This document shows, piece after piece, positions 45,737-54,375 of a DNA stretch of 64,000 nt (position 1 is its first letter; each line of letters begins with the position of its first letter). The notes below the pieces were generated by a model. That model was not told where the DNA came from and did no database searches. It saw nothing but the letters and a program-made list of their open reading frames with translations. Source of the DNA: Amycolatopsis thermoflava N1165 (GTDB taxonomy: Bacteria; Actinomycetota; Actinomycetes; Mycobacteriales; Pseudonocardiaceae); contig NZ_KI421511.1 of NCBI RefSeq assembly GCF_000473265.1, positions 5,872,360 through 5,936,359 on the forward strand, given 5' to 3'. A program made the position numbers and the translations under genes.

Positions 45737-46911
45737 GACTTGCCCGGTTCGCCGGGCTCCTTGTCCGCCTCCGCGGGGTCGGCGTTGGGCACGGCTTCGA
45801 TGTCGTGCAGGACGTCGACCTCGGCCGGGTCCGGATCGGTCTCGTGCAGCAGCGAGCGCACCCCGGCGTTGATGATCGACATCAGCGGCACCGCGAGCAA
45901 CGCGCCCGGGATGCCGTAGATGACGAGGCCTGCGGCGATGCCGAGCACCACGGCCAGCGGGTGCAGCTTCACGGCCCGGCCGAGCAGCAGCGGCTGCAGG
46001 ATGTGGCTCTCCAGCTGCATCACCGCGATCAGGATCGCCAGCACGATCAGCGCGGTGACGAATCCCTTGGTGACAAGTGCGACGAGCACGGCGACCGCAC
46101 CGGTGATCACCGCGCCGAAGATCGGGATGAACGCGCCGAGGAACACCAGCGTGGACAGCGGGATCGCGAGCGGGACGCCGAGGATCGCCAGGCCGATCCC
46201 GACGCCGACGGCGTCCACGACCGCGACCGCGGCGGTGGCGCGGACGAACGCGACCAGCGAGGCGAAGCCGCGCCGGCCCGCGACGTCCACCCGCTGCCGG
46301 ACCTGGCCCGGGACGCCGAGCATCAGCCAGCTCCAGATCTTGTCCCCGCCCGCCAGGAAGAAGATCGTGACGAACAGCGTCAGCACGAACCCGGTGAGGA
46401 TCTCGCCGACGGTGGTCGCCGTGGTGAGCGCGCTGTTGGTGAACGCCGCCTGGTTGTCCTGCAGGAAGGCGATCGAGTTGTCGAGGAACTGCTGGATCTG
46501 CTCCTGCTTGAGGTGCAGGTCGTTGATCAGCCAGTCGCGGATCTGGTCGAGGCTGTTGTTGACCTGGCTGGTCAGCGCGGGCAGACCGTCGGTGACGTTG
46601 ATGACCACGAACGCGAGCAGCCCGCCGAGCACCGCGAGCCCGCCGATCAACACGATCGCCGTCGCGAGGCCCCGGGGCACCCGGATCTGCACCAGCCGCG
46701 CCACCGCCGGTGCGAGCAGCGCGGCGAGCAGCAGCGCGATCGCCACCGGGATCACCACGACCGACAGGAAGGCGAGCAGCCGCAGGATCAGGTAGGCGGC
46801 CGCGGCCACCACGAGGAACCGCCAGCTGAACGCGGCGCTGACCCGGAGCCCGCGCGGGACGACCGAGTCGTCGCTCAGGAATCCGTACTTCGGGGGCTGC
46901 GGCTCACTCAC
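45733..46911 (-). CDS. AI-2E family transporter
   Basis: A 392-residue membrane protein of the former UPF0118/PerM family with about eight helices; characteristic late motifs are FIPIFGAVITGAVAVLVAL and HPLAVVLGIAAGLVIYGIPGALLAVPL. Family members export varied small solutes or act as sodium/proton antiporters, so the name does not prove AI-2 transport. The acidic C-terminal tail (EADKEPGEPGKS) is cytoplasmic. First gene of the unit with the kinase and regulator. Confidence 0.87.
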   Translation of the reverse strand: MSEPQPPKYGFLSDDSVVPRGLRVSAAFSWRFLVVAAAAYLILRLLAFLSVVVIPVAIALLLAALLAPAVARLVQIRVPRGLATAIVLIGGLAVLGGLLAFVVINVTDGLPALTSQVNNSLDQIRDWLINDLHLKQEQIQQFLDNSIAFLQDNQAAFTNSALTTATTVGEILTGFVLTLFVTIFFLAGGDKIWSWLMLGVPGQVRQRVDVAGRRGFASLVAFVRATAAVAVVDAVGVGIGLAILGVPLAIPLSTLVFLGAFIPIFGAVITGAVAVLVALVTKGFVTALIVLAILIAVMQLESHILQPLLLGRAVKLHPLAVVLGIAAGLVIYGIPGALLAVPLMSIINAGVRSLLHETDPDPAEVDVLHDIEAVPNADPAEADKEPGEPGKS

Positions 46912-47107
46912 GGATCCACCCTATCGAGCCGGACGAATACGGCAGCGCAACTCGCGCAAGCGGCGTCCCGCCCAGGTCGTCACACGATCAGGCGCAGTGC
47001 CGGCAGCCGGCCAGCGCAGGTTCCGGCGGTATGTCAATCTCGGTCAAGATCGACACTGCGTGATCGCGTTGAGCACCCGGCGCGATGAGGGGAGTGGAAA
47101 CTTCTCC

Positions 47108-47809
47108 ATGTCGCGACGGACCTCGGCCGGGACCACCCCGGTGCGCGTGCTGCTCGGCATCGCCGGGGCGTTCGCGATCACGCTGGTGTCCTGGCTCCTC
47201 GCCTCGTCGGCGTCGGCCGCCGAGGAGCGGCCGGATCCGCTGGCGCCGTTGGCCGACCTGGTCGGCACGACGACGGAACCGGTGCACGAGGTCGTGCGGC
47301 AGGTGACCGAGGTGGTCGTGCCGCCGCTGCGGACCGACCGGATCGTCGCGGAGCTGACCGGCACCGCGCCGGTGTTCCGCGAACCGGTGCGCGCGACCGG
47401 CAACACCAGCACGACCCGGGCGAGCGCCCCACCACCGGCCGCGCCGGAACGCCGAGCCACGGCGAAGCCGCGACCGCCGGAGCGGCAACCGGTCCCGGTG
47501 CGCATCACGCCACCGGCGCCGCAGGTGGTCAAAGACGTCGTCGCGCCGGTCCGGCTCCCGGAACCGGCGCCGGAAGCGGTGCCGGACGCGCCGCGGCTGG
47601 TGGAGCCGAGGCCGGACGCGCCGGAACCGGCGACTCCGGTGCCGCCCGCCAACGGAGTCTGCACGGCTCCGGTGCACGCGACGGATACGGCAGGCGCGTG
47701 CCCGCCACGTCCGGCGCCGCCGCCGGTGCCTGCCGGAATGGCCGCCCGGCCCCGTCCGGCCTTCACCGAATTCATCCGGGCGGACCGCCCGCAGGTCTCC
47801 CCCGACTGA
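47108..47809 (+). CDS. Exported Pro-rich protein of unknown function
   Basis: 233 residues: signal peptide or single N-terminal anchor (VLLGIAGAFAITLVSWLLASSASA), a helical segment (TTEPVHEVVRQVTEVVVPPL), then a long Pro/Ala/Arg/Glu-rich region and two cysteines (NGVCTAP, TAGACPP). It ends ...PQVSPD, as the longer gene at 49013 ends ...PGVTPD, and both share the sequence order of signal, helical segment and Pro-rich tail, so they look like distant paralogues. No known domain. First of five plus-strand genes for exported proteins. Confidence 0.65.
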   Translation: MSRRTSAGTTPVRVLLGIAGAFAITLVSWLLASSASAAEERPDPLAPLADLVGTTTEPVHEVVRQVTEVVVPPLRTDRIVAELTGTAPVFREPVRATGNTSTTRASAPPPAAPERRATAKPRPPERQPVPVRITPPAPQVVKDVVAPVRLPEPAPEAVPDAPRLVEPRPDAPEPATPVPPANGVCTAPVHATDTAGACPPRPAPPPVPAGMAARPRPAFTEFIRADRPQVSPD

Positions 47810-47863
47810 TTCCGGCGCAATTCGCCGCGTCGTTTCCAACTGTTTTTCTTCGTGTCCATTTTT

Positions 47864-47891
47864 AGCCGCTCTGACCAGCAGTGGAGCGGCT
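47864..47891 (+). terminator. Hairpin after the 47108 gene
   Basis: AGCCGCTC (47864-47871) and GAGCGGCT (47884-47891) pair over a 12-nt loop and are followed by GTTTGTG; about 55 bp after the stop codon. Confidence 0.5.
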
Positions 47892-48025
47892 GTTTGTGCT
47901 GCCCGGAAACGCTTTCTTCACACTTCCGGGTAGTCGATCTGGTGAATTCTTCCATTCGACGTTTAACGTCATTTGCGACGGGAGTGCGTGGAACTTCCGG
48001 CCGAATGAAGAGGAGTGCACTGACG

Positions 48026-48484
48026 ATGTTCAGCAAATTCCGCAAGACGACGGCGGCGGCGGTGCTGGTGGGGGCCGGCCTGCTCGCGATGGGCGCCACC
48101 GGGGGGACGGCGTCGGCGGCGACGGGATCGGAACCGTCCGGCCTGACCTGCCCCGCGCAGGTGCCGTCGCAGCCGACCGGCGCCGACTACGTCAACGCGT
48201 GGAACCAGTCCGGGGCCTGCTTCGGCGCCGGCGCCGCGGGGCTGGTCAGCTCGGCGTGGGCGGGTGCGATCCCGTCGATCCTGCAGGGGGCGGCGGGGGC
48301 CACCGGCGTCCGGGACGACAGCGGGCTGACCGCTCCGGTGGTCGTGCCGTCGCACCCGACGGGCGCGGACTACGTCAACGCCTGGAACGAGTCCGGCGCG
48401 CTCGCCGGCGCGGGTGCCGCCGGCCTGGTCAGCTCTGCCTGGGCGGGCGCGATCCCGTCCATCGTGCAGGGCGCCCTCGGATAG
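48026..48484 (+). CDS. Small secreted protein with two PTGADYVNAW repeats
   Basis: 152 residues: signal peptide (FRKTTAAAVLVGAGLLAMGATGGTASA) and a mature part made of two ~50-residue repeats, each with PTGADYVNAWN-x-SGA, GAGAAGLVSSAWAGAIPSI and QGA-x-G. The first repeat has two cysteines (LTCPAQV and GACFGAG); the second has none. No family recognised. The repeat is Gly/Ala-rich and amphiphilic, like surface-active coat proteins of filamentous actinomycetes, but similarity to chaplins is only in composition. ATG 48026 lies behind GAGGAG; an ATG 21 bp upstream is possible. Confidence 0.75.
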   Translation: MFSKFRKTTAAAVLVGAGLLAMGATGGTASAATGSEPSGLTCPAQVPSQPTGADYVNAWNQSGACFGAGAAGLVSSAWAGAIPSILQGAAGATGVRDDSGLTAPVVVPSHPTGADYVNAWNESGALAGAGAAGLVSSAWAGAIPSIVQGALG

Positions 48485-48761
48485 CGCTTTCACCCAAGAA
48501 CACCGCAAACAAAGGAGTGCACGTCATGCGCAAGACCCTGATCCGCGGCACCGCCGCTTTCGCTCTCGCCCTCGGCGCCTTCGCCTTCGCCGGAACGGCG
48601 TCGGCCGACGAGCTGAGTGCTCCGGTCGTGGTGCCGTCGTATCCGACGGGCGCGGACTACGTCAACGCCTGGAACGAGTCCGGCGCGCTCGCCGGCGCGG
48701 GTGCCGCCGGCCTGGTCAGCTCTGCCTGGGCGGGCGCGATCCCGTCCATCGTGCAGGGCGC
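48356..48761 (+). repeat. 119-bp identical direct duplication in two neighbouring genes
   Basis: 48356-48474 and 48643-48761 are identical base for base. They encode the second repeat of the 48026 gene and the only repeat of the 48526 gene. Identity at all silent positions implies recent duplication or gene conversion. Confidence 0.9.
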
Positions 48762-48771
48762 GCTGGGCTGA
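48526..48771 (+). CDS. Small secreted protein with one PTGADYVNAW repeat
   Basis: 81 residues: signal peptide (RKTLIRGTAAFALALGAFAFAGTASA) followed by a single ~53-residue repeat beginning ELSAPVVVPS. After cleavage the mature protein is about 54 residues with no cysteine. AAAGGAG precedes the ATG at good distance. It lies 41 bp after the two-repeat gene and is followed by a strong hairpin, so the pair probably forms one transcript. Confidence 0.78.
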   Translation: MRKTLIRGTAAFALALGAFAFAGTASADELSAPVVVPSYPTGADYVNAWNESGALAGAGAAGLVSSAWAGAIPSIVQGALG

Positions 48772-48779
48772 TTTCCCTT

Positions 48780-48814
48780 GGTGCGCCCAGGATCCCTCGC
48801 ATCCTGGGCGCACC
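48780..48814 (+). terminator. Strong hairpin after the small repeat-protein genes
   Basis: A perfect 14-bp stem (48780-48793 with 48801-48814) with a 7-nt loop starts 9 bp after the stop codon. No U-tract follows; such U-less hairpins are common actinobacterial terminators. Confidence 0.65.
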
Positions 48815-49012
48815 GGGGCCCGGTCACCTCCCGTGAGGCCCGACCACACCCAGTGTTCTTCACACGATCGTGCGATCAAGTCGTGTCGAAGGTGCGAGGG
48901 CCGCCCGGGGTTTGGTTATCTCGACAGCGCAAGCGGTTACCGCATCAATGCGAATACGTTTCGGACACGGTCCGGCGGGGAAACCGCGATCAACTTTTTC
49001 GACAGGAGAACG

Positions 49013-49969
49013 GTGTTGCAGGCGAACGCGGCCATGGGACGGGGTACGGCATCCGCCGTGCGCTGGCTCGTCCGCGCCCTGCTCGTGATCGCCGGTGCCG
49101 CGCTCGGCACAGCGGCCGCCTGGCTGATCGGCGACGCCACCGCCTCCGCCACCCAGATCGCCCCCGCTCCCGCCGACACGCGCACGAGCGGTGACGAGCC
49201 GACCCCGGTCACCGACCGCGTGGTCACCGCGACCGACGACCTCACCTGGGGCGCGTCCGACCTGGTCGGCAACGCCACGGCGACCGTGCTGGAGTACGGC
49301 ATGGCCGGCGGTCCGGTGGACCCCGCCCGCGGCGAGGAGGCCGCGTCGGACCTGCGCCAGACGATCCACTCGTTCACGCGCGACGCGGTCCTGCACCCGG
49401 TCGAGCGCACCCTCGGCACGGCCGAGCACATCAGCCGCAAGCCGCAGGACGCGCCGCAGGTGATCGGACAGGCGCTGACCCCGCCGCCCGCGGTCAAGGA
49501 CTTCGGCAACAAGGTGTGGAACATCCTGCACCCGGCGGGCGCAAGCCTGATCAAGCTGCCGAGCCTCGACGGCTCGGGCGACGACGGACAGCCTGCCGCG
49601 CTCCCCGCGGCCGAGGTCCTGCCCGCTCCCGCTGCCGAAGCCGTGATGGGCCCGGTCGCCAACGCGCTTCCGGACAGCACGCACGGTCAGTCGGCCACGG
49701 CCGGTCAGCGCGACCGCGCCGCCGACCGTACCGATGGCGAGCACGGGGACCAGTTCCCGTACTCGCCGCTGCGCGGACCGCTCGCGCCCGCGGGCGTTCC
49801 GTTCTCCCCCGGTGGCGCTGTCACCGGTGGTCACATCGACGGCCTGCTGTTCGGCGTTCCCGCCGGCGGCCCGGCCGTGCGTGGTGTGGACGACCGCAGT
49901 GCCGTCCGCATCGTTTCCCGGCACACGCCGGTTCAGCCGGGCGAGCAGCCCGGTGTCACTCCTGACTGA
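49013..49969 (+). CDS. Exported Ala/Pro-rich protein of unknown function
   Basis: 318 residues: N-terminal hydrophobic signal/anchor (AVRWLVRALLVIAGAALGTAAAWLIG), a helical middle section (LTWGASDLVGNATATVLEY, then QTIHSFTRDAVLHPVERTLG), and a Gly/Pro-rich C-terminal part ending PGEQPGVTPD. GTG at 49013 follows AGGAGA at about 4 nt. No recognisable domain. The preceding 240 bp contain the hairpin of the upstream unit and presumably this gene's promoter. Confidence 0.7.
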   Translation: MLQANAAMGRGTASAVRWLVRALLVIAGAALGTAAAWLIGDATASATQIAPAPADTRTSGDEPTPVTDRVVTATDDLTWGASDLVGNATATVLEYGMAGGPVDPARGEEAASDLRQTIHSFTRDAVLHPVERTLGTAEHISRKPQDAPQVIGQALTPPPAVKDFGNKVWNILHPAGASLIKLPSLDGSGDDGQPAALPAAEVLPAPAAEAVMGPVANALPDSTHGQSATAGQRDRAADRTDGEHGDQFPYSPLRGPLAPAGVPFSPGGAVTGGHIDGLLFGVPAGGPAVRGVDDRSAVRIVSRHTPVQPGEQPGVTPD

Positions 49970-50165
49970 TTTCCGCGCGGGGTAGCTCGAAGCGCCGCCC
50001 TGTTCGCCGTGCCCCTTCTTCGGGCCGGTGTCGCGCGCGCAACCAGAGCACCCCGCTTTTCAGCCCTCGCGGGCGCACTCACCCATGCCCGCGAACCCCG
50101 GTGCTCCGTTAGCGCACCGACCCTCAAGCCCCGCAAGGGAACCCGAAGAAAAGGAGAAACCCTCG

Positions 50166-53051
50166 ATGCAGACCTGGGCAAAGCGCGGAATCCAAACCGC
50201 GCTGGTCACGGGTGGCTTGCTGATGCTGGGTACCGGCATCGCATCTGCCGACGAGAACGTCAACCCGGACAGTCCGGCCGGTCCGCTGGACGTCAACCTG
50301 AGCGTGCCGGTCGACATCCAGGACAACGCCCTGGGCACCCTGGGCAAGCAGATCAACCTGCCTGAGGTCCACAAGGAGATCAGCACCAAGCCGATCACCG
50401 ACGCCGCCAACAAGGCCGCTGCCCCGGTCACCAAGACCGGCGCCCTCAAGCCCGCCGCCCCGGCGATGGGCGCCGCCAACGGCGTGGTCGCCAAGGCCAC
50501 CGACGCCGCCACCGGTGCGGCGCAGCGCGTGGGCCAGGCCACCAACCCGGGTGCGCAGCGCGCCACGGTCGCGCAGGACGCCGCTCCGTCCGTGCAGGAC
50601 AACGGCGACCCGTTCCACGGCAACAAGGTCTCGCTGAACGCCGCCCTGCCGATCCTGATCAGCGGCAACGCGCTCGGTGTGCTGGGTGACGCGGCCGTCG
50701 AGTCGGACGCCACTCAGACCTACGAGCACAACTCGGACATCAACACCGACGGCTCGCACGGCGGCCTCGCCGGCAACGTCGTCGCGCTGGACTGGGCCCT
50801 GCCCGTCCAGATCTCGGGCAACGCGCTCGGCCTCGTCGGCAGCGGCCACACCTCGGGCAGCGCGACCCAGGAGGCGTCGACCACCGGTGACATCGTCACC
50901 GACGGCACCAACGGCGGCCTGGCCGGCAACGTCATCGCCCCGCAGGGCGCGACCCCGCTGCAGGTTTCGGGCAACGCGCTGGGCTGGTTCCTCGGCCACG
51001 CCGAGACCGACTTCGAAGGCTCCAGCGAGGCGGAGTCCGGCGGCTCGATCGAGACGCACGGCTCGAAGGGCGCGGGCACCGGCAACGTCGCGGGCGTCCC
51101 GGTGGCCCTGCCCGCCAAGGTGTCCGGCAACGCCATCTCCTGGGGTGGCGACGCCGACGTCCCGGCCGGCTCGTACGACGCCGAGGCCGAGGCCGGCGAC
51201 ACCGCCGACGGCCCGCGTGGCCCGAGCTACATCCAGACCGACGGTGACGACTCGTTCCTGGCGGGCAACGTCGCGCAGCCGCAGCCCGCGGTGCCGGCGA
51301 CCGTCGCGGGCAACGCCGCGGCCTGGATCGGCAACTCGCTCGTCGGCGGTGGCGCGGACCGCCAGGCCGGTGGCGTGGACCTCGGCAGCGAGGCCACCTC
51401 GGGCGGGACCACCAGCACCAGCGGTGAGAACGCGGCCGGCTCCGGCAACATCGCCGACGCGCCCGTCGCCCTGCCCGTCGAGGCGTTCTGCGTCGGCGGC
51501 ACCTGGATCGGCAACGCGCACGCCAACGGCTGCGACAACGACACCGAGGCGCAGGCCGGTTCGGACACCTTCACCTCCGGCAACGGCAGCTTCCTCGGCG
51601 GCAACAGCGTTTCGGCTCCGCCGGCGGGCACCGTCGAGGTGTTCGGCGTGGGCGGCTCGTGGATCGGCAACGCCTCGGGCAGCGCGACCGAGACGAAGGA
51701 CGTCAAGGCCGGTGGCTACACCGGGACGCTGGGCAACGACTCGGCGGGCTCCGGCAACGCCGTGCAGGTCCCGGTGGCTGTGCCCGCCGAGATCTTCGGC
51801 GTCGGCGGCTCGTGGATCGGTCAGGGGGCCGGGGAGGCTTCCGAGACCAAGACCGTGACCTCCGGTGGCGACGGCAACACCCAGGACGACAACGCCGCGG
51901 CCTCCGCGAACCTGGTCCAGGTTCCGGTGTCGGCCCCGGTTCAGGTGTTCGGCATCGGTGGCGCGTGGATCGGCCAGGGCGCCGGTGCGGCCACGACCGA
52001 CACCACCTCGACCGCGGGTGGCGACGGCAAGGCGACCGGCAAGGAAGGCTTCGCGGCAGGCAACCTCGCCGCGGTGCCGGTTTCGCTGCCCGCCCAGGTG
52101 CACGGCCTCGGCGCCGCGTGGATCGGCAACGGCTTCGGCGAGTCGGAGAACGTGACCGACTCGACCGCGGGCGGCGACCTGAACACCACCGGTGAGGGCG
52201 GCTCCGTCGCGGGCAACATCGTCGAGGCGCCGGTCGGCGCCGTGGCCACCGTCTTCGGTGACGCCGCGGTCTGGGGCGGCGTGGTCAAGGGCGACGCGTC
52301 CAACGACGTCGTCTCGACCGCTGGTGGCGACGCCGAGACCAACGGCGAGGGCGGCTCGATCGCGGGCGACGTGATCGCGGCGCAGGCGCTGCCGGTGGCC
52401 CAGGTGTTCGGCAACGCCGCGAGCCTGGTCGGTGTCGCGCACGCGGCCGGTGTCAACAACACCGAGGCCAACTCGGGTGGCGACATCACCACCTCGGGCG
52501 AGGGCGGCGCGCTGTCCGGCGACATCTTCGACGTCCCGGCCGCGGCCGTGGCGCAGGTGTTCGGCAACGCCCTGTCCGTGGGCGGGGTCGCGCACGCGGT
52601 GGCCGACAACACCACCACCGGGACCGTGGGCGGCACGGACACCACGTCCGGCCCGGCCAAGGCGCTGTCCGGGATCAGCAAGCAGGTGCCGCTGGGTGTC
52701 GTCGCCCAGGTCTACGACATCCCGCTGGGCCTGATCGCGGTCACCAGCACGACGGTCAGCAACGCGACGGACATCTCGGTCGCGGGCAAGGAGCCGCAGA
52801 TCGACCTGCCGATCACGATGCCGGAGATGGGCGCCACCGCCCTGCCGACGCTGCCGGCGCTGCCCGCTCGCTCGGAGCGCTCCGCGCTGCCGCAGGTCAA
52901 CACGCTCCCGGTCGAGCTGCCTGCGGGCGTCGAGGGTGTCCTGCCCGCCGGTGACCTCCCGGCCATCGCGCAGCTGGACTCCAACCCGACCGCCGTCTTC
53001 CAGCAGGTCAACGACCTGGTCAGCGGCAAGGGGATCAACATCAAGGGCTGA
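50166..53051 (+). CDS. Giant secreted chaplin-like repeat protein
   Basis: 961 residues. Signal peptide (residues ~1-28, ending GTGIASADE), a Lys/Ala-rich region to ~146, then about 13 repeats plus a degenerate fourteenth (residues ~147-875), and a Pro/Leu-rich tail. Each ~51-residue unit has GN near its start, an alternating hydrophobic strand, a second GNA with W or L, and a Gly/Thr/Ser turn, e.g. GLAGNVVALDWALPVQISGN. This spacing matches the chaplin domain. The only cysteines, Cys442 and Cys456 in repeat 6 (EAFCVGGTWIGNAHANGCDN), sit where chaplins carry their disulfide pair. It would be exported and might self-assemble into amyloid-like fibres on the hyphal surface; that is inference. 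AAAAGGAGA precedes the ATG. Confidence 0.8.
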   Translation: MQTWAKRGIQTALVTGGLLMLGTGIASADENVNPDSPAGPLDVNLSVPVDIQDNALGTLGKQINLPEVHKEISTKPITDAANKAAAPVTKTGALKPAAPAMGAANGVVAKATDAATGAAQRVGQATNPGAQRATVAQDAAPSVQDNGDPFHGNKVSLNAALPILISGNALGVLGDAAVESDATQTYEHNSDINTDGSHGGLAGNVVALDWALPVQISGNALGLVGSGHTSGSATQEASTTGDIVTDGTNGGLAGNVIAPQGATPLQVSGNALGWFLGHAETDFEGSSEAESGGSIETHGSKGAGTGNVAGVPVALPAKVSGNAISWGGDADVPAGSYDAEAEAGDTADGPRGPSYIQTDGDDSFLAGNVAQPQPAVPATVAGNAAAWIGNSLVGGGADRQAGGVDLGSEATSGGTTSTSGENAAGSGNIADAPVALPVEAFCVGGTWIGNAHANGCDNDTEAQAGSDTFTSGNGSFLGGNSVSAPPAGTVEVFGVGGSWIGNASGSATETKDVKAGGYTGTLGNDSAGSGNAVQVPVAVPAEIFGVGGSWIGQGAGEASETKTVTSGGDGNTQDDNAAASANLVQVPVSAPVQVFGIGGAWIGQGAGAATTDTTSTAGGDGKATGKEGFAAGNLAAVPVSLPAQVHGLGAAWIGNGFGESENVTDSTAGGDLNTTGEGGSVAGNIVEAPVGAVATVFGDAAVWGGVVKGDASNDVVSTAGGDAETNGEGGSIAGDVIAAQALPVAQVFGNAASLVGVAHAAGVNNTEANSGGDITTSGEGGALSGDIFDVPAAAVAQVFGNALSVGGVAHAVADNTTTGTVGGTDTTSGPAKALSGISKQVPLGVVAQVYDIPLGLIAVTSTTVSNATDISVAGKEPQIDLPITMPEMGATALPTLPALPARSERSALPQVNTLPVELPAGVEGVLPAGDLPAIAQLDSNPTAVFQQVNDLVSGKGINIKG

Positions 53052-53066
53052 CGCCCTGACGAAGTG

Positions 53067-53100
53067 AAAACGGGCCCGGTGGTGCTTCCGGGCCCGTTTT
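53067..53100. terminator. Bidirectional terminator
   Basis: AAAACGGGCCCGG (53067-53079) pairs with CCGGGCCCGTTTT (53088-53100). It has a T run on both strands and lies between convergent genes, so it can end both the repeat-protein and dioxygenase transcripts. Confidence 0.85.
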
Positions 53101-53108
53101 CCTTTGCC

Positions 53109-53879
53109 TCAACCGATCTGCACGGACCGTTTCGCGAGGCCGTACCAGTAGCCGTCGATGACCGTTTCCGGCCTGGCGTCCTCGAAACCGGCGCCGAGGC
53201 TGACGAACAACGGCGCGAAGTGCTCGATGCGCGGGTGCGCGAGCGTCGCGGCGGGCGCCTTGTGGCGGAAGTCGAGGAGCGCGTCGATGTCGTTGGCCTG
53301 CAACGTTTCCGCGCCCCACTGGTCGAACTCGGTGGACCACTGCGGCGGGTTGCCGTCCACGCCGACGCCCATCGCGGAGAGGTTGTGCGTGAAGAACCCG
53401 CTGCCGATGATCAGCACGCCTTCGTCCCGCAGCGGCTTCAGCTTGCGGCCCAGCTCGAACAGCTTGTGCGGGTCCAGCGTCGGCATGGACATCTGCAGCA
53501 CCGGCACGTCCGCGTCGGGGTACATCTCGACGAGCGGCACGTAGGCGCCGTGGTCGAGGCCGCGGTCGGGAGCCTCGTGCACCTCGGTCCCGGGGCCGGA
53601 CAGGAGTTTCCGCACCTTCGCGGCCAGCTCGGGCGCGCCGGGCGCCGGGTAGGTCACGGTGTAGTAGTGCTCGGGGAAGCCCCAGAAGTCGTAGACCAGC
53701 GGAACCGTGGTGGTCGCGCCGACGGTGACCGGCGCCTCCTCCCAGTGCGCCGAGACGACGAGGATCGCCTTGGGCTTGGGCAGGTTCGCCGACCAGTCGG
53801 CCAGCTGACGGGTCCACCGGGCGTCGTCGGCGAGCGGCGGCGCGCCATGGCTCAGGTAGAGCACGGGAGTCGCACTCAT
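53109..53879 (-). CDS. DODA-type extradiol ring-opening dioxygenase (LigB fold)
   Basis: 256 residues of the 4,5-DOPA dioxygenase family, which opens catechol rings with Fe or Zn at the active site. Metal and acid-base histidines are visible in LYLSHGAPP, VVSAHWEE, RGLDHGAYVPL and GSGFFTHNL, and the length is typical. The start MSATPVLYLSHG has GGAGG 6 nt before ATG 53879. Substrate unknown. A TTGAA-N2-TTCAA palindrome stands directly upstream. Confidence 0.88.
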   Translation of the reverse strand: MSATPVLYLSHGAPPLADDARWTRQLADWSANLPKPKAILVVSAHWEEAPVTVGATTTVPLVYDFWGFPEHYYTVTYPAPGAPELAAKVRKLLSGPGTEVHEAPDRGLDHGAYVPLVEMYPDADVPVLQMSMPTLDPHKLFELGRKLKPLRDEGVLIIGSGFFTHNLSAMGVGVDGNPPQWSTEFDQWGAETLQANDIDALLDFRHKAPAATLAHPRIEHFAPLFVSLGAGFEDARPETVIDGYWYGLAKRSVQIG

Positions 53880-53893
53880 CGCAGCCTCCATGT

Positions 53894-53905
53894 TTGAAAG
53901 TTCAA
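53894..53905. promoter_or_regulatory. Small palindrome upstream of the dioxygenase gene
   Basis: TTGAAAGTTCAA, 15-26 bp before the start codon, has TTGAA half-sites of the kind bound by MarR-family regulators that often control such dioxygenases. No MarR gene is adjacent, so this is weak. Confidence 0.3.
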
Positions 53906-54003
53906 CTACTACGGTACCCGACGCCCCGGAGGCGCGCAGTATTCCCGCGCGCGGAACCGGTACAGAGTGGCCGTACCCGGACGGCGCGCGCCTATCCTGA
54001 GCC

Positions 54004-54375
54004 ATGGTGGTCAACGTGGCGATCTACCTGGTCGTGTGTGCCACGCCGCCGGTGCTGTTCTGGCTCGCGAGCAAGGCGCCCGCGGTGGCCGCCGCCTTCC
54101 GTCGCCGCCGCGAACCGGCGCCCTCCGGCCTGCCCATCGAACGCCTCGCGGCGGACCTGCGCCGGGTGCACCGCTGCCTGACGGACCTTGCCCCGGACGC
54201 GCCGATGCTGCGCCGCCGCGCGACCCACCAGGCCTACGACGCGTTACTGGTCCAGGCGTGCGCGGCGCTCGGCCTGCCGCACTGGCTGGACGAGCTGCCC
54301 GAAGGCGTGGAACGCGACATCGAGCGGCTGCGGGTGGAGGAGTCGTTGCGCCGGGCCGGGTTAGTGGTCCCCTGA
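54004..54375 (+). CDS. Small membrane-anchored hypothetical protein
   Basis: 123 residues with one N-terminal membrane helix (VVNVAIYLVVCATPPVLFWLAS), a short basic loop (RRRREP) and a helical cytoplasmic domain (IERLAADLRRVHRCLTDLAP ... HQAYDALLVQACAALGLPHWLDELPEGVERD). No family recognised. Consistent codon use and a conserved-looking C-terminal helix make it credible. Its end overlaps the convergent UvrA-like gene by 15 bp. Confidence 0.65.
   Translation: MVVNVAIYLVVCATPPVLFWLASKAPAVAAAFRRRREPAPSGLPIERLAADLRRVHRCLTDLAPDAPMLRRRATHQAYDALLVQACAALGLPHWLDELPEGVERDIERLRVEESLRRAGLVVP

Noticed and set aside
50028..50165. Upstream extension of the chaplin-like protein
   Set aside because: The extension has no export signal at its start, while ATG 50166 has AAAAGGAGA and a proper signal peptide.
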